DNA of 12,406 nt, from positions 1-12,406 of the forward strand of contig JAHFQL010000029.1 of assembly GCA_023259315.1 (NCBI GenBank), given 5' to 3'. Below are positions 1 through 5,869 of the stretch, in pieces; positions within the stretch are counted from its first letter, which is position 1; each line of letters opens with the position of its first letter. Origin of the DNA: Candidatus Woesearchaeota archaeon. GTDB lineage: Archaea; Nanoarchaeota; Nanoarchaeia; Woesearchaeales; GW2011-AR4. The notes under the pieces are model-generated. The model saw nothing but the letters and a program-made list of their open reading frames with translations, was not told where the DNA came from and searched no databases. The position numbers were made by a program, and so were the translations under genes.

Positions 1-18
1 TTTTTGTTTCATTTTATT

Positions 19-924
19 TTAATGGGCTGGGGCTGGTCTTGATGGAGCCGGAACTGATGTCTCCGGAGCTGATGGCACCGGAGAACTTCCGTATCCGCCT
101 AGTGCTTTGCCTACATCGTACAAAGCATTAAACGGCTGATAGAGAATATTTTTGGCAGCTTTTGCTGTAACACTCAGTGCTGCACCCACATATGGGAACG
201 GATTCAGTTCTTTAAACAAATTTTTCAGGCTTGTGCCTTCTGCTTTTGGTCCGACTAACCTAAAAAGCAATGTCATCAATGAACCATAAGCAAGCTGCGC
301 AGTAATACCAAGTGTCTTGTAAATTGCTGTATATGGAAGAATTGTTACATTCAAAGCACTTAATGGCAATACATACATCCAAGTTCTTTTGACTGACGGC
401 CAATATTCTTTTTTGAATTTCTCTCCCAAGCCCTTAAAAGTATGATTTTGTATTACATGATTCAAACCTGTGTACATGCCTATGAAGACAGCCTGTCCAA
501 GTCCTAAAGCGGCAGCGGCTGCTCCAAAACCCGGAATCAAACCATGATTTGTGGTTACATAATCACGAACATTGTTTACATTCTCAAATAATTTTTCTAA
601 TGGACGGTTAATTATTGCCTCAACGACAGATTCTTTTGCACCTTTAACCCAATTTATTGGCTTGCCCTGCATCTTGTCTTCAATTGCAGAGCCCAAGGCT
701 AGAGGCCATGCTGTTACTGCATTATTAATGCCAGTTCCAAACGGCCAGACATAAGGACCAACTGCTCCAACTGCAAATGCCGCTGTGTTCTTTGCTGCAT
801 TTACAATTTCTTCCAAAGGAGTTTCGGGCTTCTTTTGTTCCTGCTGTTTTTGCCCAGGCTGAGAAACATTTTGAGGAGCAGCCTGTGCCATTTGCTCGAG
901 CTCTGAAGGTGGAGGCTCAGCCAT
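19..924 (-). CDS. Predicted membrane protein of unknown function, 301 aa
   Basis: I do not recognise this protein. I start it at the ATG at 924 (MAEPPPSELE) rather than the TTG at 954, because GAGGCGA lies about 6 nt upstream and the gene then overlaps the regulator gene before it by 8 nt (ATGGCTGA). Residues 1-37 are a hydrophilic Pro/Gln-rich tail. Hydrophobic stretches follow at about 43-60, 66-80, 128-155, 182-200 and 205-224, so it is probably a multi-pass membrane protein. The end (about 280-301) is a low-complexity Pro/Ala/Ser tail ending in SRPAPAH. The segment around 174-220 (YWPSVKRTW, then LPLSALNV) vaguely recalls the Mpv17/PMP22 C-terminal region, but I would not name it from that. 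It is the second gene of a two-gene unit with the RHH regulator. Just past its stop, an ATG at 12 on the minus strand could begin a third gene outside the window. Confidence 0.7.
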   Translation of the reverse strand: MAEPPPSELEQMAQAAPQNVSQPGQKQQEQKKPETPLEEIVNAAKNTAAFAVGAVGPYVWPFGTGINNAVTAWPLALGSAIEDKMQGKPINWVKGAKESVVEAIINRPLEKLFENVNNVRDYVTTNHGLIPGFGAAAAALGLGQAVFIGMYTGLNHVIQNHTFKGLGEKFKKEYWPSVKRTWMYVLPLSALNVTILPYTAIYKTLGITAQLAYGSLMTLLFRLVGPKAEGTSLKNLFKELNPFPYVGAALSVTAKAAKNILYQPFNALYDVGKALGGYGSSPVPSAPETSVPAPSRPAPAH

Positions 925-1057
925 TTTTCGCCTCGAGCAGTTTCTTGACTGCAAATTCTACTGCATGGCTTTTGTTCCTGTATTTGCCGTTAGCCAGAAT
1001 CCTATCTAAGTTTTTCAGAAGTTCCTCGTCTAGACTGACACTTAACTTGTATTTCAT
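917..1057 (-). CDS. Ribbon-helix-helix (CopG/Arc-type) transcriptional regulator, 46 aa
   Basis: This short gene reads MKYKLSVSLDEELLKNLDRI and then a 26-residue helical segment ending LLEAKNG. The pattern is typical of the ribbon-helix-helix fold: an N-terminal beta strand with alternating residues (KYKLSVSLD), a first helix (EELLKNLDRIL), a loop with N-K-S (YRNKSHAVE) and a second helix (HAVEFAVKKLLEA). RHH dimers bind DNA with the strand and often repress their own operon. I chose the ATG at 1057 because GGGGT lies 6 nt upstream; an ATG at 1063 (MSMKYK) is the alternative and would give 48 aa. The stop codon overlaps the start of the membrane protein gene, so the two are co-transcribed and probably translationally coupled. 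The palindromic operator at 1080-1106 lies between its TATA box and start, consistent with autoregulation. Confidence in fold is good; target genes are inferred. Confidence 0.85.
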   Translation of the reverse strand: MKYKLSVSLDEELLKNLDRILANGKYRNKSHAVEFAVKKLLEAKNG

Positions 1058-1079
1058 GCTCATACCCCAACGTTGTAAG

Positions 1080-1106
1080 TACTACTGAGTAGTATAATAT
1101 ACTACT
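1080..1106. promoter_or_regulatory. Palindromic operator for the RHH gene pair
   Basis: Two overlapping inverted repeats are visible: 1080-1094 (TACTACT g AGTAGTA) and 1088-1106, a perfect 19-bp palindrome with 9-bp arms (AGTAGTATA a TATACTACT). Together they place three ACTACT/AGTAGT half-sites in a row. They lie between the minus-strand TATA box (1107-1118) and the RHH start, over the predicted transcription start. Short repeated half-sites of this kind suit RHH dimers binding side by side. Binding by this RHH protein is inferred. Confidence 0.65.
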
Positions 1107-1118
1107 AATATATAAAGG
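1107..1118 (-). promoter_or_regulatory. Archaeal TATA box for the RHH/membrane protein unit
   Basis: On the minus strand the sequence is CCTTTATATATT, a good archaeal TATA element. Counting about 26 nt downstream places transcription start near 1086, inside the palindromic operator, leaving a leader of about 25-30 nt that holds the GGGGT ribosome site. Confidence 0.55.
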
Positions 1119-1212
1119 TTTGTATTTTTATTACTTTATAATGGTTACAAATTAAAATCCAGAAATAATGTTAAATTTCTATACCAAAAAATATATATAC
1201 CAATTGGAATAA

Positions 1213-1246
1213 GAAAATTTGCATTTTGTCAGAAATGCAAATTTTC
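1213..1246. repeat. Intergenic inverted repeat, 14-bp perfect arms
   Basis: GAAAATTTGCATTT (1213-1226) and its exact reverse complement (1233-1246) surround a 6-nt loop, TGTCAG. It sits in the middle of the divergent intergenic region, directly beside the first CCAATTGG element. No T-run follows on either strand, so a terminator role is not clear. It may be a protein-binding site, a cruciform or a transcribed hairpin. Confidence 0.6.
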
Positions 1247-1331
1247 CGTAAAATTTAAATACTAGTCCTATACAGAATGGAATATTAATTTTAAAAGTAT
1301 ATACCAAAAAGTATAAATTACTAATCGAAAC

Positions 1332-1345
1332 ATTTTTATATTATA
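1332..1345 (+). promoter_or_regulatory. Predicted TATA box of the five-gene operon
   Basis: ATTTTTATATTATA lies about 45 nt before the ATPase start codon. The expected transcription start is near 1362-1364, within the CCAATTGG element at 1352-1367. The leader would then be only about 18 nt and would still contain the ribosome site GGAAGTGA (1369-1376). Confidence 0.5.
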
Positions 1346-1380
1346 GGTATATATTCCAATTGGTATAAGGAAGTGACTAT

Positions 1381-2538
1381 TTGAAGAAAGAGATAGTTGT
1401 AAAGAGAAATTATTACATGGGTTTGTTAGATAGAAATACAGATTCTTTCAAGAAGAATTCAGGAAAAAATATTGCTCTGCTTGGCCCAAGAATATCGGGA
1501 AAAACTTCGATTGTAAAAGAGCATATAAAAAATGCCAAGGACATAATTCCAATATATATTGACCTTGAAAAAATAAGCCTTAATCCGGAAAATTTTTCTG
1601 TAGAATTTATAGGAAACATAATTTTCCATTTTCTTAAAAAGCCATTGGCCAAATATAAAGAATTTTTGCTGTTGGAAAATCTCCTTAAATTGGAAAAAGA
1701 GCTTGGATCGCCAAGCTCTTTTTCCGCAATTAAAACAATTGAAAATGAGCTATTAAAAATAAAACCAGACCAAAAATTGCTTGTTCAAAGTGCATTTAAT
1801 TTTGTGCAGACATTGGCAAAAGATAACAATAAAAAATTTCTTATAGTTCTTGACAATTTTGAAAACTTATTGGATTTGAATAATTTTATTCAAATAAAGG
1901 ATATCCTTTCCGTAATAAACTTAGAAGCTGAAAATGTAAATTATATTGTAACAAGCTCTGCAGTAAAGCAGTCACTTTCTTTATTAAAAAAATTTGAATG
2001 CTACGAAATAAAAAACCTCGACAATAAAGAAATTTTCAATTTGGTTGAAAATTTCTTTGATAAGAATGAAAACAACGAAAAAATTTCCTCAGAAATTTTT
2101 TCGTTAACAAATGGACAGCCATATGTTACATTAAAATTACTTAAAAGTTTAGCAGAATACAAAAATACGAGCCTGAAGCGAGTATTTTTGATAGAGCTTC
2201 TGCAAAAAAACAATCCGATTTACAACTATTGCAATGACTCTTTGAATTATTATTACAACAGGGCCCGCGGGCAGACTTTACTAAAAACAATTCTTAAAGT
2301 CATTGCAAACGAAGAACTGCGATTAAGCGAGATTGCAAAGAAAATTTACAGAAGCGCGCCTGTGACAAAAAGCGTAATTGAAAGATTGATGGATGTAGAT
2401 ATAATCTGCAAGAAAGGCAACAAGTTCTACTTTTCTGATAATGTTCTGCGCTTGTGGGTCAAATTCGTATCTTCGGGATACGAATTTGATAATATTCCTG
2501 ACGACAAAATCTTGGATGAGGCTGAGAAAGAAATATGA
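1381..2538 (+). CDS. Archaeal P-loop ATPase with C-terminal winged helix (PF01637-like)
   Basis: This is a 385-residue P-loop ATPase of the archaeal STAND-related type, a family with mostly unknown partners. Walker A is GPRISGKT at residues 35-42, and Walker B is FLIVLDNFE at 153-161. A sensor-like strand (NYIVTSS) follows near 190. The C-terminal part (about 300-375) is a winged helix (LRLSEIAKKIYRSAPVTKSV, then ICKKGNKFYFSD and LRLWVKF), as usual in this family. Length fits the family. The start is TTG, chosen because GGAAGTGA lies 4 nt upstream; the next candidate, ATG at 1417, lacks such a site and would shorten the N-terminus. Its stop overlaps the next start (ATGA). It probably powers or regulates the products of the genes downstream, which is inference. 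The coding sequence holds an unusual set of perfect hairpins, listed separately. Confidence 0.85.
   Translation: MKKEIVVKRNYYMGLLDRNTDSFKKNSGKNIALLGPRISGKTSIVKEHIKNAKDIIPIYIDLEKISLNPENFSVEFIGNIIFHFLKKPLAKYKEFLLLENLLKLEKELGSPSSFSAIKTIENELLKIKPDQKLLVQSAFNFVQTLAKDNNKKFLIVLDNFENLLDLNNFIQIKDILSVINLEAENVNYIVTSSAVKQSLSLLKKFECYEIKNLDNKEIFNLVENFFDKNENNEKISSEIFSLTNGQPYVTLKLLKSLAEYKNTSLKRVFLIELLQKNNPIYNYCNDSLNYYYNRARGQTLLKTILKVIANEELRLSEIAKKIYRSAPVTKSVIERLMDVDIICKKGNKFYFSDNVLRLWVKFVSSGYEFDNIPDDKILDEAEKEI
1692..1725 (+). repeat. Intragenic perfect hairpin, 15-bp arms, 4-nt loop
   Basis: GGAAAAAGAGCTTGG (1692-1706), loop ATCG, and the exact reverse complement (1711-1725). It lies in the ATPase coding sequence over residues 104-115, between the Walker motifs. 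The T-run forms part of the stem and does not trail it, so it is not a standard terminator. Confidence 0.85.
2026..2058 (+). repeat. Intragenic perfect hairpin, 14-bp arms, 5-nt loop
   Basis: AAAGAAATTTTCAA (2026-2039), loop TTTGG, and the exact reverse complement (2045-2058). It spans ATPase residues 216-226. Its sequence is unrelated to the hairpin at 1692, and it ends 15 nt before the next one. Confidence 0.85.
2074..2105 (+). repeat. Intragenic perfect hairpin, 14-bp arms, 4-nt loop
   Basis: AACGAAAAAATTTC (2074-2087), loop CTCA, and the exact reverse complement (2092-2105). It spans ATPase residues 232-242, forming a tandem pair with the hairpin at 2026-2058. Confidence 0.85.
2229..2308 (+). 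repeat. 80-bp quasi-palindrome with a GC-rich palindromic core
   Basis: Outer arms TTGCAATGACT (2229-2239) and AGTCATTGCAA (2298-2308) match perfectly over 11 bp. Near the centre lies a perfect 10-bp palindrome, GCCCGCGGGC (2263-2272), nearly concentric with the arms. The stretches between pair only partly. The GC-rich core stands out in this AT-rich gene. It encodes ATPase residues around 284-309. Confidence 0.5.
2459..2489 (+). repeat. Intragenic perfect hairpin, 13-bp arms, 5-nt loop
   Basis: TCAAATTCGTATC (2459-2471), loop TTCGG, and the exact reverse complement (2477-2489). It spans ATPase residues 360-370, in the winged-helix end, 45 nt before the start codon of the next gene. Confidence 0.85.
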
Positions 2539-3752
2539 GAAAAAATAATTTGATTTGGATTTTTGGATTGATTTTTATAATTGGGTTGCCGGAGGTTTTT
2601 GCGCAAACCATATTTGACAGCTTATCCAGTCTTTCTATATTCACTAATTCGTACTTTATATTATTTGTTAATTCGTTTATTATCTGGGCTGTATTATACA
2701 TAGCGCAAGCATTCATCATTCCTAAGAAGGAGGGCAAGGAAAAAGCAGTTATATTTTTGATAAGCCTAATACTGGCTTTTATTATTGCGTGGAATCTTGT
2801 AGGGAGCAGCGTATATATTTGGAATATTGGAGGATTGCCTTCTTATTTATTTAATAAATATTTCTTAGTAAACGTTTTGATTATAGCAGGAGCCACTTGG
2901 TTCGGACTAGGCTTACTTGGGGTTAATCCTACACTAAAACAGGGTCAGATTGGAATGGCCATTTTGGTAATATTGATTTCAGGATTGGTTGCCAACAATA
3001 TAGGGAATGGTCACAACAAATTCGTATGGGATTCAGATAATGCAAAAGCTGGTTTTGATTATTTATTTGGACCTGAAAGAACTATTACAGTAGAGGATAA
3101 GGCAGTCAAAGAAAAATCAGGAGATATTCATTTAAAAACTCATCAAGAAAAATTAGGCGGTATATTAAGGCCTGAAAAACCATACAGGCTTTTTGTTTTC
3201 CTCTTATCTGGAATGATATTTGCTTGGTTCTTTCAAGCCTACTTAAATATCACCACAGGCGGTGGCAAACTGTCATGGGCAATTGCATTCCTAGTAGGCG
3301 CTAATCTTGCCAGAACTGGAACTGAATTTGATATAGTTTTAAAAATCGCCGAGGCATTTGCTTTCTTACTAATTTTAAAACAGATACCACCGGATATTAT
3401 TGGAGTAGGTGGGTTGGGTGGAATCGGACAAATTGTCGGAGGAACAATTAGGTATCTTGTGGCAGCAATTCTCGTTGGATTCATTTTTTGCACAGCGTTT
3501 GGTGTGAGCAATATAGGAACCATACTGAAAGATGTTCCGGGCATCAATAAAATAATTCCAGATTGCCCCGGATCAGGCGCAGCTCCTGGCGGCGGGCATG
3601 GTGGAATTACGGGCAGCACAGGCACAACAACAACAACAGAACCCCCAGCTGGTGATTCATGGTGGGAAACAACAAAGAGTTGGCTACCCACTATTGGAGT
3701 GGCGGGTTCAGCTCTAGCCTTGATAGCGGGTTTGATTTGGATGTTTTTATAG
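2535..3752 (+). CDS. Polytopic membrane protein with signal peptide, 405 aa
   Basis: I do not recognise the family. The N-terminus (MRKNNLIWIFGLIFIIGLPE) is a signal peptide with a likely cleavage site after VFA at residue 23. Predicted membrane segments lie near 40-62, 70-90, 109-129, 139-155, 217-237, 247-260, 268-285 and 305-325. A 60-residue polar loop (156-216) holds many charged residues. After 333 comes a Gly/Thr/Pro-rich linker (PGGGHGGITG, then STGTTTTTEP) and a final hydrophobic helix (386-404) ending the protein. The start is the ATG of an ATGA overlap with the ATPase gene. Eight internal helices plus a tail helix could make a channel or scaffold for a membrane complex. It is somewhat reminiscent of VirB6/TrbL-type secretion proteins in general shape only, with no motif to support that. 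Confidence 0.8.
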   Translation: MRKNNLIWIFGLIFIIGLPEVFAQTIFDSLSSLSIFTNSYFILFVNSFIIWAVLYIAQAFIIPKKEGKEKAVIFLISLILAFIIAWNLVGSSVYIWNIGGLPSYLFNKYFLVNVLIIAGATWFGLGLLGVNPTLKQGQIGMAILVILISGLVANNIGNGHNKFVWDSDNAKAGFDYLFGPERTITVEDKAVKEKSGDIHLKTHQEKLGGILRPEKPYRLFVFLLSGMIFAWFFQAYLNITTGGGKLSWAIAFLVGANLARTGTEFDIVLKIAEAFAFLLILKQIPPDIIGVGGLGGIGQIVGGTIRYLVAAILVGFIFCTAFGVSNIGTILKDVPGINKIIPDCPGSGAAPGGGHGGITGSTGTTTTTEPPAGDSWWETTKSWLPTIGVAGSALALIAGLIWMFL

Positions 3753-3793
3753 TATAAATCTTGATTAAAAAACAATGAAACACAAAAATTCAA

Positions 3794-5869
3794 TTGAAAA
3801 AGGAGGTAGAAAAAATCGTTGAAGGAGGATTTGTAAAAGGACTTGTAGTTATTATAATAGTATTACTAGTTAATTTAGGCTTGTACTACTATGGATATGA
3901 TAATATATTCTCAAGATATAGTTATTTTAAAGAAAATCCTCTTACATTACTTATGTTCGCACCGTTACTAATTCCTTTACTTATTAAATACATTAAATTT
4001 GTTTGGAGACACACAACAAAAAGAAAAGATAGAAAAGAGCGTAAGAAAAGACATAGAAAAGGATGGGCATGGCTCAAGAAATACGGATTACAACCTATTT
4101 TGACAAAAATGCAAGTGTCACCATATAGGTTTGCTAAATTTTTGCTTGAACATTTTCCTGGGCTTGCTGAGGCGCATGACCCTTATGTTGAAGGAACGAT
4201 TCCTTTTGTATTTAGGAGTCTTCGGGCTGAATTGATGATACTTATGAACTACCAGACAAGATTACACACTTTCAAAGGTAAGCATGGCAAAGTAGGGGAA
4301 GCTAGAGATAAAGCAGAGGGTATAGAAAAAAATTTTGGAGGCACAAGAAAGACTTATGATGAGTTATCATATATAATTGACAATCATAGAATTGGCGGTT
4401 CAGCAGAAGAAAAAGCTAAATTTAATATTACTGCTATTACTCCAGGACAACCCGTAAACATACCATATGGCTGGGGGAATAATATAGAAATGATATCACT
4501 ATTTTTTAATATGCTAAAAAATACTCTTGAAAGAGATATTAAAACAGGTCTTGATGGAGAAGCACTAACTGACCATTATAAAGCACCTCTTGAAAGTACT
4601 TTCGGCGCATTGTTTGAAGCTATGATTAAAAAATATGGTCAATTCTATGAAGATGCACAAAAATTTGCACTAGTACACAGGCTGAGAAGTATTAAACTCC
4701 ACATATTAGATCTTTTGGCATTGTATGGGGCATACAAGCATTATTACAGATTTGCTCATGAAGATGCAATATTTGAGATATGGGTTTTTAACTCAAATGA
4801 TACAAGTGATAGGAATCCTGATGATTGTACTATTGATAAATCAGGCCACGTTGTATGGTCATTGAATATTGAAAAATTGCTAAATGATACAAATTATATA
4901 GGATATAGAAAATATCAAGACGTTAGAAATAGGGTGGGAAGAGATGTAGGCCTACTAGTAGAACAAAGAAAAGAAGAGGAGCTAAAAAGAAAATTTATAG
5001 CCGAGTATATTCGTGCTCACAGAAGAACTACGGGTGAAACCATAGTATCTTTAGAAATACCTCCTAGAGACTTAATTTTAATTAACCGCAAAGTCAATGT
5101 AGAAATGAGAAAGCGAAGAATGGAAATAGATGGTGAAATAGAGGCAGAACTGACAACCGAAACTTCAAGGAAAAAAATTCGTGAAGGGGTAAAAAGTCAA
5201 GCTCCTCTTGGCGCTAAATATCACATGGACTTTGTTGATAAAATTGCAGTTCAGCAAGGAACAACACCTGTAAGATATGAAGTAGACTTACGTGGCTTTG
5301 TTTTGGAAGACATACACAAAGTAGAAATTGATCATGATTTGTCTCAGGGTTATGTAAGAAGAGTAAGAATAGAAGATATTGAAGATTTTCCAAGCAAATC
5401 AGATTCTCCAATCAGCAACTGGAAATGGATTTATGAAAATATTTACAAGGATTGGGATTATTTTATCAAAGATTTAAGATTTGGCCTGCATCATCCAAGC
5501 AGTAGATCGGATATTGATTATAAGGCAATAATAAATAGGAGAAATTTGAATTTTAACAATATCACTAGAACGCCACCTAATTTTCCAGCAGCTGGCGCAT
5601 TTGATTTGGAAGCTTTAGCTTTTTCAGGAAAATGGTTATATTGGGGAAGAAAAAATTATTGGGATTCGGACGTTGTTACGAATCCGAGCAATCCCTATCC
5701 TACAATTTCCACAGTTGGACTTTCAAGATTTTTAACAGATGTAATAAGAATGAAAGCAGGGACAAATGAGACAACAAGACAATTTTTAGGTCATTGGGTG
5801 TGGGATTCTGCTGGCGAAGACGATGTATTTACTACATTAGTAGAAAAAGGAGGAGGTAGGGAAACATAA
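3794..5869 (+). CDS. Large membrane-anchored protein of unknown function, 691 aa
   Basis: No family is recognised. Two hydrophobic helices (about 13-34 and 48-68) form an N-terminal membrane hairpin. A strongly basic run follows (RHTTKRKDRKERKKRHRK, 72-89), so by the positive-inside rule the remaining 600 residues should face the cytoplasm. Residues 90-330 look mainly helical; 346-691 are mixed and rich in Trp, Tyr and Arg. Four blocks in the C-terminal half match the soluble protein encoded at 7625-9517: around W355-S-L-N, P423-P-R, D560-L-R-x-G-x-H-H-P, and F603-D-L-E-A-L. The TTG start at 3794 is uncertain, because no ribosome site precedes it; instead AGGAGGT (3801-3807) and GGAGG lie just inside the frame. 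Its stop overlaps the next ATG (TAATG). It probably works with its soluble relative at the membrane. Confidence 0.75.
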   Translation: MKKEVEKIVEGGFVKGLVVIIIVLLVNLGLYYYGYDNIFSRYSYFKENPLTLLMFAPLLIPLLIKYIKFVWRHTTKRKDRKERKKRHRKGWAWLKKYGLQPILTKMQVSPYRFAKFLLEHFPGLAEAHDPYVEGTIPFVFRSLRAELMILMNYQTRLHTFKGKHGKVGEARDKAEGIEKNFGGTRKTYDELSYIIDNHRIGGSAEEKAKFNITAITPGQPVNIPYGWGNNIEMISLFFNMLKNTLERDIKTGLDGEALTDHYKAPLESTFGALFEAMIKKYGQFYEDAQKFALVHRLRSIKLHILDLLALYGAYKHYYRFAHEDAIFEIWVFNSNDTSDRNPDDCTIDKSGHVVWSLNIEKLLNDTNYIGYRKYQDVRNRVGRDVGLLVEQRKEEELKRKFIAEYIRAHRRTTGETIVSLEIPPRDLILINRKVNVEMRKRRMEIDGEIEAELTTETSRKKIREGVKSQAPLGAKYHMDFVDKIAVQQGTTPVRYEVDLRGFVLEDIHKVEIDHDLSQGYVRRVRIEDIEDFPSKSDSPISNWKWIYENIYKDWDYFIKDLRFGLHHPSSRSDIDYKAIINRRNLNFNNITRTPPNFPAAGAFDLEALAFSGKWLYWGRKNYWDSDVVTNPSNPYPTISTVGLSRFLTDVIRMKAGTNETTRQFLGHWVWDSAGEDDVFTTLVEKGGGRET

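Larger units (their letters stand above)
1181..1367. promoter_or_regulatory. Repeated ATACCAA / CCAATTGG sites in the divergent control region
   Basis: The stretch 1064-1380 holds no gene I can support. It contains ATACCAA at 1181-1187, 1197-1203 and 1301-1307, and its complement TTGGTAT at 1360-1366. Two of these belong to a 16-bp element present in opposite orientations: TATACCAATTGGAATA at 1196-1211 and TATTCCAATTGGTATA at 1352-1367. The second copy covers the predicted start of the ATPase operon transcript. This differs from the RHH operator, so another DNA-binding protein is implied. Confidence 0.5.

Noticed and set aside
19..924. Naming the 301-aa protein an Mpv17/PMP22 relative
   Set aside because: Only a vague similarity in one helix region; the characteristic motifs are not clearly present.
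777..1088. Open frame of 103 codons on the plus strand opposite the membrane protein and RHH genes
   Set aside because: It lies antisense to two better-supported genes, has no ribosome site, and its product is an irregular Phe/Ser/Leu-rich shadow.
1692..1725. Reading the hairpin as an intrinsic terminator
   Set aside because: It lies early in an intact ATPase gene, the T-run is inside the stem, and the frame continues through the operon.
2844..2860. 17-bp palindrome TATTTATT t AATAAATA in the 405-aa gene
   Set aside because: It is made only of A and T, so chance occurrence in this composition is plausible.
3775..3822. 15-codon frame between the 405-aa and 691-aa genes
   Set aside because: It is too short and lacks a ribosome site to call as a gene; it is mentioned only for the start-site problem.
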